Made by a program: the position numbers and the translations under genes. From the NCBI GenBank assembly GCA_964543905.1, contig CAZIZO010000009.1:1-64000 (forward strand): a stretch of DNA of 64,000 bases, in the 5' to 3' direction. The notes beneath the pieces are model-generated. The model ran no database searches and was not told the DNA's origin. It worked only from the letters and a program-made list of their open reading frames with translations. How positions within the stretch are numbered: position 1 is the first letter of the stretch; each line of letters opens with the position of its first letter. Shown piece by piece: positions 51,988-61,349 of this stretch. Origin of the DNA: GCA-016699835 sp964543905. Lineage in GTDB: Bacteria > Planctomycetota > Phycisphaerae > Phycisphaerales > UBA1924.

Positions 51988-52872
51988 ATGTGGCTCTCTC
52001 GCATCGCATGGACCGCCTGGGCTCTCCTCCCCGTCTTCGGGCTCACCTATCACTTCGGACCGGGACAACGGGCCTACCGGGAAGATCAGGCCGCCCGCAT
52101 CGTCGCCAAGGCTCGGACGCTCGAAGAACAAGCCCACCAGGCCCAAGACGCCGCCTACGCGCTCCATCTCAGCGCCATGAAGGCTCGCCGAGCCGCCCTT
52201 GCGTCCCGATCCCCCGACGACGCGGCCAGGGCTCGCGACGCGGGAGAGCAGGAACTCTCGGCATACCGCAAGGCCGCCGACGCGTGGAAGGCCGTCGCCG
52301 ACACGCTCCACCAGGCCCAGGACGCGCTCGCCCAAAGTCCGAGCGACACGCTCCGTCGCGTCCGCCTCGCGAAAGGCCGCGCCCTGATCCGTTCGGGTCA
52401 GGTCAACACGGGGGTCGCCGACCTCGAGGACCTCATGGAGTCGATCGAGGACCACAACACCGACTCCAGGCCCACCGCCGCCGATGCCGAGTTTGCACAC
52501 CGGGTGCGCGAGGAACTCGCCACGGGCTATTACTACAACGCCCGCCTCTTGCGTCTCGCCGGCGCGAAGTCCGAGGAGTGGCGCGAGGTCTCGGGCAAGG
52601 CCCGCCAGAACTTCCGCTACCTCGCCGAAACCGCCAGAGCCGAACGCCGCGATCTGGACGCCGTGAATCACCAGAAGAACGTCGAACTCGTCCTCAACCT
52701 TGAACAAAGCAGCCTCCAGGAACTCCAAGCCAAGCCGATCCCCAAGAACTCCCCCCGCGCCGGCCGAGACGGTGATCGACCGGGCCAACGCGCGGGCAAA
52801 TCCAAACGCCCACCCCGCAAGGGAGACGATCGCGGCGCGGGCGGCGCGGGCGACATCGGCCCGGGCTGGTGA
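51988..52872 (+). CDS. Membrane-anchored helical protein of the Bat-type operon
   Basis: A 294-residue protein with one N-terminal hydrophobic segment (IAWTAWALLPVFGLTYHF) followed by ~210 residues of alpha-helix rich in Ala, Arg and Gln (ARTLEEQAHQAQDAAYALHL), consistent with coiled-coil or TPR-like packing, and a Gly/Arg/Lys-rich C-terminal tail. It fills the place of the TPR protein BatC in related operons, but clear TPR consensus is missing. The start is six bases after the previous stop. Confidence 0.65.
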   Translation: MWLSRIAWTAWALLPVFGLTYHFGPGQRAYREDQAARIVAKARTLEEQAHQAQDAAYALHLSAMKARRAALASRSPDDAARARDAGEQELSAYRKAADAWKAVADTLHQAQDALAQSPSDTLRRVRLAKGRALIRSGQVNTGVADLEDLMESIEDHNTDSRPTAADAEFAHRVREELATGYYYNARLLRLAGAKSEEWREVSGKARQNFRYLAETARAERRDLDAVNHQKNVELVLNLEQSSLQELQAKPIPKNSPRAGRDGDRPGQRAGKSKRPPRKGDDRGAGGAGDIGPGW

Positions 52873-52945
52873 CCACCCGCCCGCCCTCGCCCGACCCACC
52901 CGTCGAACTGCGTCCCCTCTCCTCCAACCCTCCCACGAGCAACCC

Positions 52946-55900
52946 ATGCGTCGCACCAACCCCAACCGCTGCACGTCGCTCCTCGCCCTCGCCGGCCTCG
53001 CGCTCGCCTCGCACGCCGCTCGCGCCCAACAGCCCGCGGTCATGATCCAGCCCGCCCGCGCGATCACCGCCCAGCCCGCACCCGCCGCGCCCGACGCACC
53101 CCCAACCGCTGAAGCGCCCGACGACGACCCCAAACCCGCCGACGCCGCGACCGCGCCCGCACCCGAGCCGACCGTCGCGCTCTCCAAAGACGAGATCGCC
53201 GAACTCCAGGCGACGTACGACTCGCTCTCGCCCGACGAGCAGGCCGAGATGAAGGCCTACTACAAAGGCCTTGGCCTCAAACTCGAAGAGGCCCTCGGGA
53301 TCGCCGCCGCCAGATCCGCCGAACAGAACCGCACGCGCGAACTCCTCGGCGCCATGCGCGAACTCGACTTCTCGCGCAAACCGCAAGCCGTGCTCGCCGC
53401 TCGCGCCAAACTCGGATTCGGACAGGTTCCCCAGCCCAGCGCCAACACCGCCCGCCCGCAAGACGTGGCCAAGTGGCTCCACCTCTACGTGATGGCGGGC
53501 GAATGGACCACGCTGGCCGATTTCCTCAAAGGTCGCCCCGCCGACGAAGCCCAGGGGGTCTACTCCGCGATCCTCCAATCCATGAACCGGGGCGACCCGG
53601 GCCTCCTCCCCGAGGAAGTCCTCGCCGTCGCCGAGGCCGCGCCCAGCGATCTCAAGCCCTGGCAGATGACCTCCCTCTCCGGACTGATGAAACTTGCCGC
53701 CGACAAACACAGCACCGGCCCGGCGCTCCAGCAGATCAAGGCCGGCACGCGCTTCTTTGGAATGCAGGACGACGAGCACCGCCGGCGCACCGTCGAGTTC
53801 CTCGCCGGCGCGGGCCTCGTCGCGGAGGCGTACGAGTTCCTCCCTCCGCTCGACGACGCGCGATCCGGAGGCGAGGCTGCCATCCTCCTCGTCCACGCGA
53901 AGTACAAGCAGAGCCTCGCCGACAAGGCCTCCGAGGGCAAAGACGCCGACGCCCAGCGCGCCGACGCGTGGGGCCTCTTCAGCGAGGCCTCGCTCCTGCC
54001 CAAGGCCTCCCTCGACCAAAAACGCGAAGCCCTCACCCACGCCATCGCCCTGATGAATCGGGTCCCCCGCGCGCAGGTCACGCCGTGGCTCACCACCCTC
54101 TTCTCCAGCGACACCCTCGGCCCCATCGCGCTCGAGATCATGGCCCTCAAAGCCATCTCCATCGGCGACGAGAAACTCGACGTCGAACAACGCGCCCAAG
54201 CCATCCTCACCATGAAGGAAGGCGTCGATGTCCTCCTCGCCCGCCAATCCATGGAATCCTCCAGCCTGCGCGTGCCCATGCGCATGCTCACCACCGCACT
54301 CCTGAGTGAAATCGAAAACACGGTCAAGGAAAAGGGCAACCAGCGCTTCCTCACGCGCGAGGCCCAACTCCTCCTCCGCGCCGTCCCCAACGCCGCCTGG
54401 TTCGACGCCCTCGAACCCAGCCTCGCGACCCGCGCAACCAAGGCCTGCATTTCCATCTCCATGCTGGCCGACGAACTCGACATGTCCCTCGCCTTCCTCC
54501 GCGACGGCATCCGGCGCGCGCCCGATCAGGGCGTCCCCATCGCCGACCATTTCTTGAAAGCGTGGGAGCAGCGCCTCAACCCCAAAGCCGAGGAATCCGA
54601 CGACCGCTTCATGTTCTACTTCTACCGCGAATACCTCCCCTCCGCGCCCCTCACCCGCGGTCGCCAACGCCGCAACCTCGATCGCCTCCATGCCCTCATG
54701 CAAACCCTCGCGGGCATCGGTATCGAGCCGCGAAGCCTCCCCAGCATCGCCTCGGCCTTCAAGGCCTGCCACAGCAAGACCGAGGTCTACAGCAAGGAAG
54801 ATATCGTCAGCGTCTTCGGACCCCTCGACCAGATCCCACCCGCCACCTGCGCCGCGCTCGCCGAGACCATGTCCGCCAGCCTCAACGGCGATTGGCGCAA
54901 CCGCGCCGCCCAACGCGAGACCGGCACCAAGCGCTCCGACTCCGAGATCGCCGCGCTCGTCGACAAAGGCTACGCCCTGGCGCTCGAACTCATCGACAGC
55001 GCCCTCGCCCGCGAGCCCGACTCCTGGCGATATTCCGCCGCCAAGGCCGGCCTCGCCTTCGATCGCATGCAGTTCCGCAACGTCCAGCAGAAGATGGACG
55101 CCGCCACGCAGAACGAGTATCGACATGCCGCGTTCACCGCCTTCGCCCAGGCCGCCCAGCGGTACGCCAAGGCCCTGCAATCGGGCGAAGAACGCGAAGA
55201 CATCCGCCTCTACCTCCGCTGGTTCGGCGCCGCCCTCGGAACGCCCGAACTCAACTTCCTCCGCGTGGACGAGATGCCCACCGATGGATCCTTGCAGGAC
55301 GATCAGATCGACCTCATCCGCACCAGCATCGCCTCCCTTCCCCCCGACTCGGCCTTCCGCCATGTCAGCGACTTCGCACGCGAGATCTCCAACGCCGTCA
55401 CCCGCTCCGACCCCGAGATCAAGCCCCGCCTCATCACGCACGCCCTCCGCATCATCGGCGATCACCCCGCCGGCGCCTCCCTCCGCGCCCTGAGCGAACT
55501 CTACCGCGACCTCGTCAAGGACGAACTCAAACTCCGCGTCACCATCGACGGCGACGACCGCGTCGGCGTCAACCGTCCCTTCGGCATCCTCCTCGCCCTC
55601 CGCTTCACCAACGCCGTCGATCGCGAGACCGGCGGCTTCTCCAAGTACCTTCAGAACAACGTCTGGGGTCGCGTCGGCCGCCAATACCGCGAGGTCAACT
55701 ACCGCGATGAACTCCAGAAACAGATCGAATCGGCCCTCGGAAAGAACTTCACCATCGAGTCCACCGGCTTCTTCGACCCCTTCATGCCCCCTCGCGGCGT
55801 CACCGAAGACGGCCAGGACGGCTGGCTCGAAAAGCCCCTCGCCTACATCATCCTCTCTCGCAAGGACCCCGCCGTCGATCGTCTGCCGCAGATCTCCATC

Positions 55901-56800
55901 GACATGCAGTTCGAGGACCAAACCGGGCCCGTCACCCTCGCCCTCCCCTCCAATACCCCCGCCCTCGCCCTCGGCGAGGCTCGCGCCGATCGACCCATCC
56001 TCGATCTCTCCATCGCCCAAATCGTCGATCCCCGCGACGCCATCGCCGGCGACAAAGACCGCTCCATCAAACTCGAAGTCCAGGCCCGTGGCAAAGGCGT
56101 CTCCCCCGACCTCCGCGACCTCCTCCACAACCTCGACCACGCCATCCCAGGCTACTCGATCGCCGCGGACGGCATCGAGTCCAAGCCCACCCTCATCCTC
56201 CAAGATGGTGAACAGCCCTCCAGCCGCTTCTCCTGGGGAGACCCCAAGCCACCCAAGGGCGGCTATCCCGAGCCCGACGAAACCGGCATGTACCGCCTCA
56301 CCATCGAACGCACCTGGGTCGTTACCTACAAGCCCACCGGCGCCACGCTCGCCGGCGAGTTCACCCTCCCCTCCCTCAAGCCCGGCGTCAACGCCAAACT
56401 TCAATCGCGCTTCTACTCCGACCTTGACCTCCTGCCCGTCGACGGCAACGTCGTCGCCGTCACGCCCCGCTGGGCTTGGGGCACCCGCATCGTGGCGGCC
56501 CTCAGCGCTCTTGCCCTCGCCACGATCCTCTTCGTCCTCCTGCGTCGAAAAAAGAAGCCCACACCCCTCCCCGACTCCGCCATCCACATCCCCGCCAACC
56601 TCACGCCCCTCAGCGCCATCGTCACGCTTCGCAAGTTCCAATCCGAACGCGCCGCCGTCCTCGACCCCGCCCAGCGCGACGCCCTTGCCCACGATATCTC
56701 CACCCTGGAACGCACGTACTTCGGCCCTGCCAGCCAGATCGAAGCCAATGGCACGCTCGATTCCATCCTCCGAAGGTGGGTCACCAGCGCGACGTCCTGA
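52946..56800 (+). CDS. Giant exported, membrane-anchored protein at the end of the Bat-type operon
   Basis: A 1284-residue protein: signal peptide (LLALAGLALASHAARAQ), a Pro/Ala-rich segment (~30-75), a very long alpha-helical repeat region (~80-860; blocks like SLADKASEGKDADAQRADAW), then beta-rich domains (~870-1180) and one C-terminal membrane helix (TRIVAALSALALATILFVLL) with a basic cytoplasmic tail. Position and topology match the BatD-like partner of VWA operons, though it is more than twice the usual BatD length. I find no enzymatic motif. It probably acts as a scaffold in the periplasm. A long open frame antisense to it is an artefact of base composition. Confidence 0.75.
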   Translation: MRRTNPNRCTSLLALAGLALASHAARAQQPAVMIQPARAITAQPAPAAPDAPPTAEAPDDDPKPADAATAPAPEPTVALSKDEIAELQATYDSLSPDEQAEMKAYYKGLGLKLEEALGIAAARSAEQNRTRELLGAMRELDFSRKPQAVLAARAKLGFGQVPQPSANTARPQDVAKWLHLYVMAGEWTTLADFLKGRPADEAQGVYSAILQSMNRGDPGLLPEEVLAVAEAAPSDLKPWQMTSLSGLMKLAADKHSTGPALQQIKAGTRFFGMQDDEHRRRTVEFLAGAGLVAEAYEFLPPLDDARSGGEAAILLVHAKYKQSLADKASEGKDADAQRADAWGLFSEASLLPKASLDQKREALTHAIALMNRVPRAQVTPWLTTLFSSDTLGPIALEIMALKAISIGDEKLDVEQRAQAILTMKEGVDVLLARQSMESSSLRVPMRMLTTALLSEIENTVKEKGNQRFLTREAQLLLRAVPNAAWFDALEPSLATRATKACISISMLADELDMSLAFLRDGIRRAPDQGVPIADHFLKAWEQRLNPKAEESDDRFMFYFYREYLPSAPLTRGRQRRNLDRLHALMQTLAGIGIEPRSLPSIASAFKACHSKTEVYSKEDIVSVFGPLDQIPPATCAALAETMSASLNGDWRNRAAQRETGTKRSDSEIAALVDKGYALALELIDSALAREPDSWRYSAAKAGLAFDRMQFRNVQQKMDAATQNEYRHAAFTAFAQAAQRYAKALQSGEEREDIRLYLRWFGAALGTPELNFLRVDEMPTDGSLQDDQIDLIRTSIASLPPDSAFRHVSDFAREISNAVTRSDPEIKPRLITHALRIIGDHPAGASLRALSELYRDLVKDELKLRVTIDGDDRVGVNRPFGILLALRFTNAVDRETGGFSKYLQNNVWGRVGRQYREVNYRDELQKQIESALGKNFTIESTGFFDPFMPPRGVTEDGQDGWLEKPLAYIILSRKDPAVDRLPQISIDMQFEDQTGPVTLALPSNTPALALGEARADRPILDLSIAQIVDPRDAIAGDKDRSIKLEVQARGKGVSPDLRDLLHNLDHAIPGYSIAADGIESKPTLILQDGEQPSSRFSWGDPKPPKGGYPEPDETGMYRLTIERTWVVTYKPTGATLAGEFTLPSLKPGVNAKLQSRFYSDLDLLPVDGNVVAVTPRWAWGTRIVAALSALALATILFVLLRRKKKPTPLPDSAIHIPANLTPLSAIVTLRKFQSERAAVLDPAQRDALAHDISTLERTYFGPASQIEANGTLDSILRRWVTSATS

Positions 56801-56866
56801 CGTCCCCCATCCCCGTCATTGCTCCACGGACACCGTCGTGCACCCGCACGATCTCCACAGACACAA

Positions 56867-56896
56867 GGTCCGCCGGGCTTTTCAGCCCGGCGGACC
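56867..56896. terminator. Perfect 13-bp hairpin between convergent genes
   Basis: GGTCCGCCGGGCT (56867-56879) pairs with AGCCCGGCGGACC (56884-56896) around a TTTC loop, 66 bases after the end of the Bat-type operon and 103 bases after the end of pdxH. No U tract follows on either strand, so it may be a structure-dependent or bidirectional terminator, or a dispersed palindrome. Confidence 0.6.
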
Positions 56897-56999
56897 AGTG
56901 AGGACCGCCACCATTCCGGTGGGGGTGTGTTGTGCACGTCCACCCTCCTTGCGTCCAACCCCCCCAGAACCTTGCAGTGCGTCCACCGATTTCCCCAAC

Positions 57000-57680
57000 T
57001 TATGGATACAAACGCGTCGCCGACCACGCCGATCCTGCACCATTCCGCGTCCACACCGCACGATCGTGCAGCCTCCCCGCCGTGGCCCCGCTCCACAACT
57101 CCACGCTCGTGGCTTCCACGATCCAACCGCCCCAGTGCGGCGGCCTGGGAATCTCCGGCCCACGCTCGTGCCGTTCGAGTTGCTCGACGGTGACCCCAAA
57201 CCGCATCATCACCCCCATCACCTCCGCCAGCAGCGTCTCCCGATCCTTCAAGGGCCTGCTCTGCGCGCTCGCCCACGCCCCGACTCGTGACACCAACGCC
57301 CGCTGCGCGAAATACGCATCGCTCTCCGCCGCGCACGCCCGCATCGCCCGCCCCTGAACCCGCGCCTGCCGGTCGAACGCGTCCCAATGGAACACGCACG
57401 CCACCCTGGGGTTCGCCTCCATCTCCCGGGACTTCTGGCTCTCGTAGTTCGTGAAAAACGACAGCCTCCCACGCTCGACCTCGATCCGTCGGCATAAGAC
57501 CACCCGCGCCGAAGGCTGCCCATCCCGCCCCACCGTCGCCACCGTCATCGCCTCCGGATTGGGCTGCTTCCTCGCCTTGCACGCCTCGTCATACCACGAC
57601 GACAGCAGCCCCATCGGCTCCCCCGGCAACACCTCGGGCAACGCCCCACTCGTCAAATCCACGTTCCATCCATCGCTCAT
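57000..57680 (-). CDS. pdxH: Pyridoxamine 5'-phosphate oxidase
   Basis: A 226-residue FMN enzyme that oxidises pyridoxine/pyridoxamine 5'-phosphate to pyridoxal 5'-phosphate. Conserved elements are EAMTVATVGRDGQPSARVVL, FFTNYESQKSREMEANPRVA, the LFHW-like CVFHWDAFDRQARVQGRA, RPPHWGGWIVEATSVELW (family PxxWGGYRxxPxxxEFW) and the terminal WSATRLYP. Asn/Ala replacements are minor. The start at 57680 (MSDGW) gives usual length. It converges on the Bat-type operon. Confidence 0.92.
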   Translation of the reverse strand: MSDGWNVDLTSGALPEVLPGEPMGLLSSWYDEACKARKQPNPEAMTVATVGRDGQPSARVVLCRRIEVERGRLSFFTNYESQKSREMEANPRVACVFHWDAFDRQARVQGRAMRACAAESDAYFAQRALVSRVGAWASAQSRPLKDRETLLAEVMGVMMRFGVTVEQLERHERGPEIPRPPHWGGWIVEATSVELWSGATAGRLHDRAVWTRNGAGSAWSATRLYP

Positions 57681-57766
57681 GCTCGAGTGTATGAGGCCCT
57701 CCAACAGAATGGGGTTGGGATGGATGCGCCTCGCCACCGTTCACCCGTCGCCAACCGCCGATGCGA

Positions 57767-60580
57767 CTAGTCCGTCCGCCCAAGCCCCTCCAGGATCGCC
57801 GCACGGATCTCGCGCATCCGCCCAAGCCGAGCCGCCGCCGTGGGGTCGATCCGATTCTGCCTCCCGATCGCCTCGTCGATCCGCGCGAGCGCCGCCTCCC
57901 GCGTCTCGCCCCGTCGCATCAGCAACTCCGCGTGCGTTTGCAGGGCGGCCGGAAGTCGATAGAACGCCTCCCCGAGGTTCGCCCGCACAAACTCGATCGC
58001 CTCCTTGCAGGCCTCGTCGGCGGCCGCGAAGTGCGCCACATTTCGCGCCGCCGCCAGCGACAGACTCGTCGCCAGATCGATCCGCAGTTTCCCCACCAGC
58101 GCCGCGTCCTTCGCATACTCGGGCCTTGCGTTCACGATCCCCAGGCACTTCGAGTACGCCGCCGCCGCCAGCATGTGCTGCTCCTCCGCCTGCCTCGCGT
58201 CCTCCGACCGCATCCCCACAAAGTTCCGGCAGAGCGCAACTTGCTCGTAACAGTTCGCCACCGCGATCGAGTTCGCGCTGGTCAGGGTCTGGATATGCGG
58301 GACCTGCGCGTCCAACACCTCCGCCGCACGATCACTCCGTCGCGTTCGAAGAAGCCACCACGCCTCCGAGACCCGAGTCGCCACAACCGCCGGATGCCCC
58401 TCCGATCGCAGCACCTCCCCCTTGAGCCACGCCAACTCACCCAAGGCGTCGGCGTACCGGGCGGGGGTGAAGTCGCTCGCCGTCCGATCCAGACCACTCG
58501 CCAACTTTCGCCATCGCTCCGCTCCCCATGCTCGCCAGCCATCACCCAGCGCCCCCGGCGCTTCGTCGCGCTCTCGCCCCATCGATCGGGCGATCTCCTC
58601 GAACAGACGAAGGCTCTCTTGGATCTCCGGGCGCCCGTCGCTCAGCGACGTGAACCGCCCGGCGATTGCCCCCTCCCCCAGACGCATCGCGTCCGCGTGA
58701 TGCCCCTCCGCGAGCGCCACGCGAGCAAAGAGGTCGTTGCAGCGTGCCAGCGGCGCCGAGCGATCGCCGTCCAGACGGCCCAGAATCGCGATCGCACGCT
58801 CCGCATGCTCGCGCGCCATGCTCGCGCGCCCCTCCGCCAACGCGACCCGTCCGAGCAACTCCAACCCCTCCGCGACCTCCTTGTCCTGGTCGCCGAGCCG
58901 TCGCCGCCGGATCGACAGCGATTCTTCCGCCAGCGCCCGCGCTTCGGGCACACGCGCCCGATTCCCCAACAGCGCCCGCGCCGCGTCGTGCTTGATCTGC
59001 GCCAGGCGAAGGTCATCCTTCGCTGCCGAATCCGCCCGCCGCTCCAGAACCATCCCCTGACGCAAGGACCACTCCGCCGCCCACTCCGACTTCATTTCCT
59101 GCGCAAACACCCCCGCCACGTTCATGATCGCCGACTGCAACTCCGCGTCATCGGGCAGCACGCCCAGGTCCGCCGCCATCTGCAACCCGCGCAGGCGATC
59201 GATCACCTCCCCACGTTCCCCAGCCGCGCCAAGCGAGGGCAACAACTCGCGCACCACGCTCCCCGTCGCTTCCGCCGTCCGCTCCTCCTTCGCCCGCTGC
59301 TCGAGCGCCCTCCGCCGATCCGCTCGCGTCTGCCACACCGTGACCCCCCCCACCACCACCCCCGCCGCCACCGTGATCGGCAGCCAGTTCTTCCGCAGAC
59401 GCATCGCCAGCACATACAGCACGCTGTCCCGTCGAGCGTCGATCGCCTCGTGCCGAAGATACCGCTCGATGTCGCGCCCCAACTCCAGCGCCGAGTCATA
59501 TCGCCGATTCCGATCCTTCTGCAGCGCCTTCAGCACGATCGTCTCGAGATCGACATCAATCGTCCGATCCACCTCCCGCGGCCTCTTGGGCTCCACATCC
59601 CGAATCGACCGCACCGCATCAAAGATCGACCCCTCCATCGGATACGGATACCTCCCGCACAACAGCACATACAGCATCACCCCCAGCGAGTACACGTCCG
59701 TCCGAAAATCGATCTGCTCATCCCCGATGCTCACCTGCTCGGGCGACGCATAGTGCAGCGTGAACGCCGTTTCCCCCGTCGCCGTCAGCGCCGGCCCGTC
59801 GGTCCCCAACGCCTTCGCGATCCCAAAGTCCAAGATGTGCGGCACGCCCTCCTTGTCCACCAGCACGTTCGACGGCTTCATGTCCCGGTGCGCCACGCCA
59901 TTCCGATGCGCATGGTTCACGCCCGCACACACTTGGGCGAACACCCGCAGCACCTTCTCCCGCCTCTCCTTCGCCGTCTTCCCGCCGGGCCTCCACGCGT
60001 CCAGCGGCACGCCGTCGATGTACTCCATCACCATCGCATACCGCGTCGCGTCCAGATACCGGCTCTCGTGGATCGTCACGATGTTCGGATGCTTCAGCCC
60101 CGCGACGATCTCCGCCTCGCGCTCCATCCGCAGCCGCTGGCGCGACGTCGAGAACCGCCCCGCCCGCAGCAACTTGATCGCCACGTCCCGCTTCGTCCCC
60201 AGTTGGACCGCCTTGTACACCGACCCCTGTCCGCCCTGCCCCAGCAACTCCGTCACCTTGTACCCCGGCACAAGATCGGGCGACACGTCCGCCGCCTCCG
60301 GTGCCTTAGACCGGCTCTCCCGCGTCGCCATCGTCTTGCTCGGCGTCAGCGCCTCCAGGTACACCTCCACCGCCTCCGAGTCCGCTCGTATCTGCTCCAC
60401 CACGCCCTTGCACGCGGCGCAACCCGCCGCGTGCGCACGCACCGACGCCTCCACCTCGCCCCCCGCGGCCAAGAGTTCGATCACCTCCGTCTCCGGACAC
60501 TCCGGCCCGCGCTCATGCTTGTAAAGAGGCTCGCTCAATGTCCGTCCCCCGCGCGGCGACCCCTCACGCCCCGTCCTCAT
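57767..60580 (-). CDS. Transmembrane Ser/Thr protein kinase with N-terminal zinc-finger-like motif
   Basis: A 937-residue Hanks-type kinase. Residues ~28-75 have the H-x3-C-x2-C pattern (HAAGCAACKG, H50, C54, C57) of anti-sigma zinc-binding domains, then the kinase domain: GQGGQGSVY, Lys136, HRDMKPSN with Asp233 and DFG at 251. One membrane helix (~399-416) precedes ~500 residues of TPR-like helical repeats, placed outside. The start is ATG 60580, overlapping the sigma gene by 17 bases; TTG 60538, with GGGGGA upstream, would avoid the overlap. The zinc motif suggests that it binds the adjacent sigma factor directly, which is inference. Confidence 0.9.
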   Translation of the reverse strand: MRTGREGSPRGGRTLSEPLYKHERGPECPETEVIELLAAGGEVEASVRAHAAGCAACKGVVEQIRADSEAVEVYLEALTPSKTMATRESRSKAPEAADVSPDLVPGYKVTELLGQGGQGSVYKAVQLGTKRDVAIKLLRAGRFSTSRQRLRMEREAEIVAGLKHPNIVTIHESRYLDATRYAMVMEYIDGVPLDAWRPGGKTAKERREKVLRVFAQVCAGVNHAHRNGVAHRDMKPSNVLVDKEGVPHILDFGIAKALGTDGPALTATGETAFTLHYASPEQVSIGDEQIDFRTDVYSLGVMLYVLLCGRYPYPMEGSIFDAVRSIRDVEPKRPREVDRTIDVDLETIVLKALQKDRNRRYDSALELGRDIERYLRHEAIDARRDSVLYVLAMRLRKNWLPITVAAGVVVGGVTVWQTRADRRRALEQRAKEERTAEATGSVVRELLPSLGAAGERGEVIDRLRGLQMAADLGVLPDDAELQSAIMNVAGVFAQEMKSEWAAEWSLRQGMVLERRADSAAKDDLRLAQIKHDAARALLGNRARVPEARALAEESLSIRRRRLGDQDKEVAEGLELLGRVALAEGRASMAREHAERAIAILGRLDGDRSAPLARCNDLFARVALAEGHHADAMRLGEGAIAGRFTSLSDGRPEIQESLRLFEEIARSMGRERDEAPGALGDGWRAWGAERWRKLASGLDRTASDFTPARYADALGELAWLKGEVLRSEGHPAVVATRVSEAWWLLRTRRSDRAAEVLDAQVPHIQTLTSANSIAVANCYEQVALCRNFVGMRSEDARQAEEQHMLAAAAYSKCLGIVNARPEYAKDAALVGKLRIDLATSLSLAAARNVAHFAAADEACKEAIEFVRANLGEAFYRLPAALQTHAELLMRRGETREAALARIDEAIGRQNRIDPTAAARLGRMREIRAAILEGLGRTD

Positions 60581-61172
60581 ACGCCGCGTTCAACCGCTCG
60601 ATGATCTTCCGCATCTGCGCCTTCCCGCGATTCGTCACCAGATACACCTGCTGCACCGTCACGCCACACTCCTGGGCCACCGTCGCCGCCGGCGTCTTGT
60701 TCAACACCGCCAACTCAAAGACCCGCAGGTTCACCTCACTCATCTGGCTCTCGCTCCGCAGAAGGCTCATCGCCTCCGCCGCGATCGCCTTGTCCCGCTC
60801 GTCGTCCCAGTGCTTCGTCAAACTCGCGTCGTCCGGCAACTCGATGATCGCCGACTCACCCCGCGACACGCGATGCCTCGCATCCGCCCGCACCACATCC
60901 AGCGCCCGATGCTTCGCAATCCCGATCAGCCACGACCGCAACTTCCCCTTCGTCCGGTCATACCGCTGCCCACGATAATCACGAACGAACTCCAAAAACG
61001 TCTGCTGCACCACGTCCGATGCATCCTCCACCTTCAGCCCCATCCGAAGCACCACCCCAAGCAAAATCGGCTTGTAGCGCTCGACAAAGTCCCCCCACGC
61101 ACGCGCATTCGCCGTGTCTTTCAGTGATTCCAGGAGTTGGGTCGTCGTCGTCAGCCCGTCGTGGCCGCTCAC
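60564..61172 (-). CDS. ECF-like RNA polymerase sigma factor
   Basis: A 202-residue sigma-70 family factor. Region 2 shows AWGDFVERYKPILLGVVLRM and DASDVVQQTFLEFVRDYRG with the KLRSWLIGIAKHRALDVVR helix; region 4 is VFELAVLNKTPAATVAQECG with VTVQQVYLVTNRGKAQMRK as recognition helix. The start is GTG 61172, with GGAG seven bases upstream. The gene overlaps the kinase with the zinc-like domain, and the pair forms a signalling unit. It is divergent from the LamG protein gene, with 177 bases between, which might be a target. Confidence 0.9.
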   Translation of the reverse strand: MSGHDGLTTTTQLLESLKDTANARAWGDFVERYKPILLGVVLRMGLKVEDASDVVQQTFLEFVRDYRGQRYDRTKGKLRSWLIGIAKHRALDVVRADARHRVSRGESAIIELPDDASLTKHWDDERDKAIAAEAMSLLRSESQMSEVNLRVFELAVLNKTPAATVAQECGVTVQQVYLVTNRGKAQMRKIIERLNAAYEDGA

Positions 61173-61349
61173 GTGCACACTCCGATCAGTCCCCAATGTC
61201 AGTATAACCCATCCCTGAAATACACGGGTCCACTGCAAGTTCTTGGCCCGTCCAACGCAAAATCGGGTATACCTAGCCCTGTCGCTCGGGCGGAACCTGG
61301 CCGCCCATGTTCACATGCGCTCGTTGGGCGTCGCTCAAGGAGGATCTCC
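61173..61349. promoter_or_regulatory. Divergent promoter region, sigma factor / LamG protein
   Basis: 177 bases between two divergent starts must hold promoters for both. A+T-rich patches (GGGTATACC near 61266 and TTATACT on the minus strand near 61205) are candidates for -10 elements, but no well-spaced -35 is convincing. Confidence 0.35.

Noticed and set aside
52694..56692. A 1332-codon open frame on the minus strand
   Set aside because: It is antisense to the 1284-residue exported protein, has no domain similarity, is rich in Gly/Glu/Asp/Val as expected from reverse-complemented G+C-biased codons, and has no ribosome site or signal.
57761..60604. A 947-codon plus-strand open frame
   Set aside because: Antisense to the second kinase gene; Arg/His/Pro/Leu-rich translation with no motifs, while the minus strand shows full kinase motifs.
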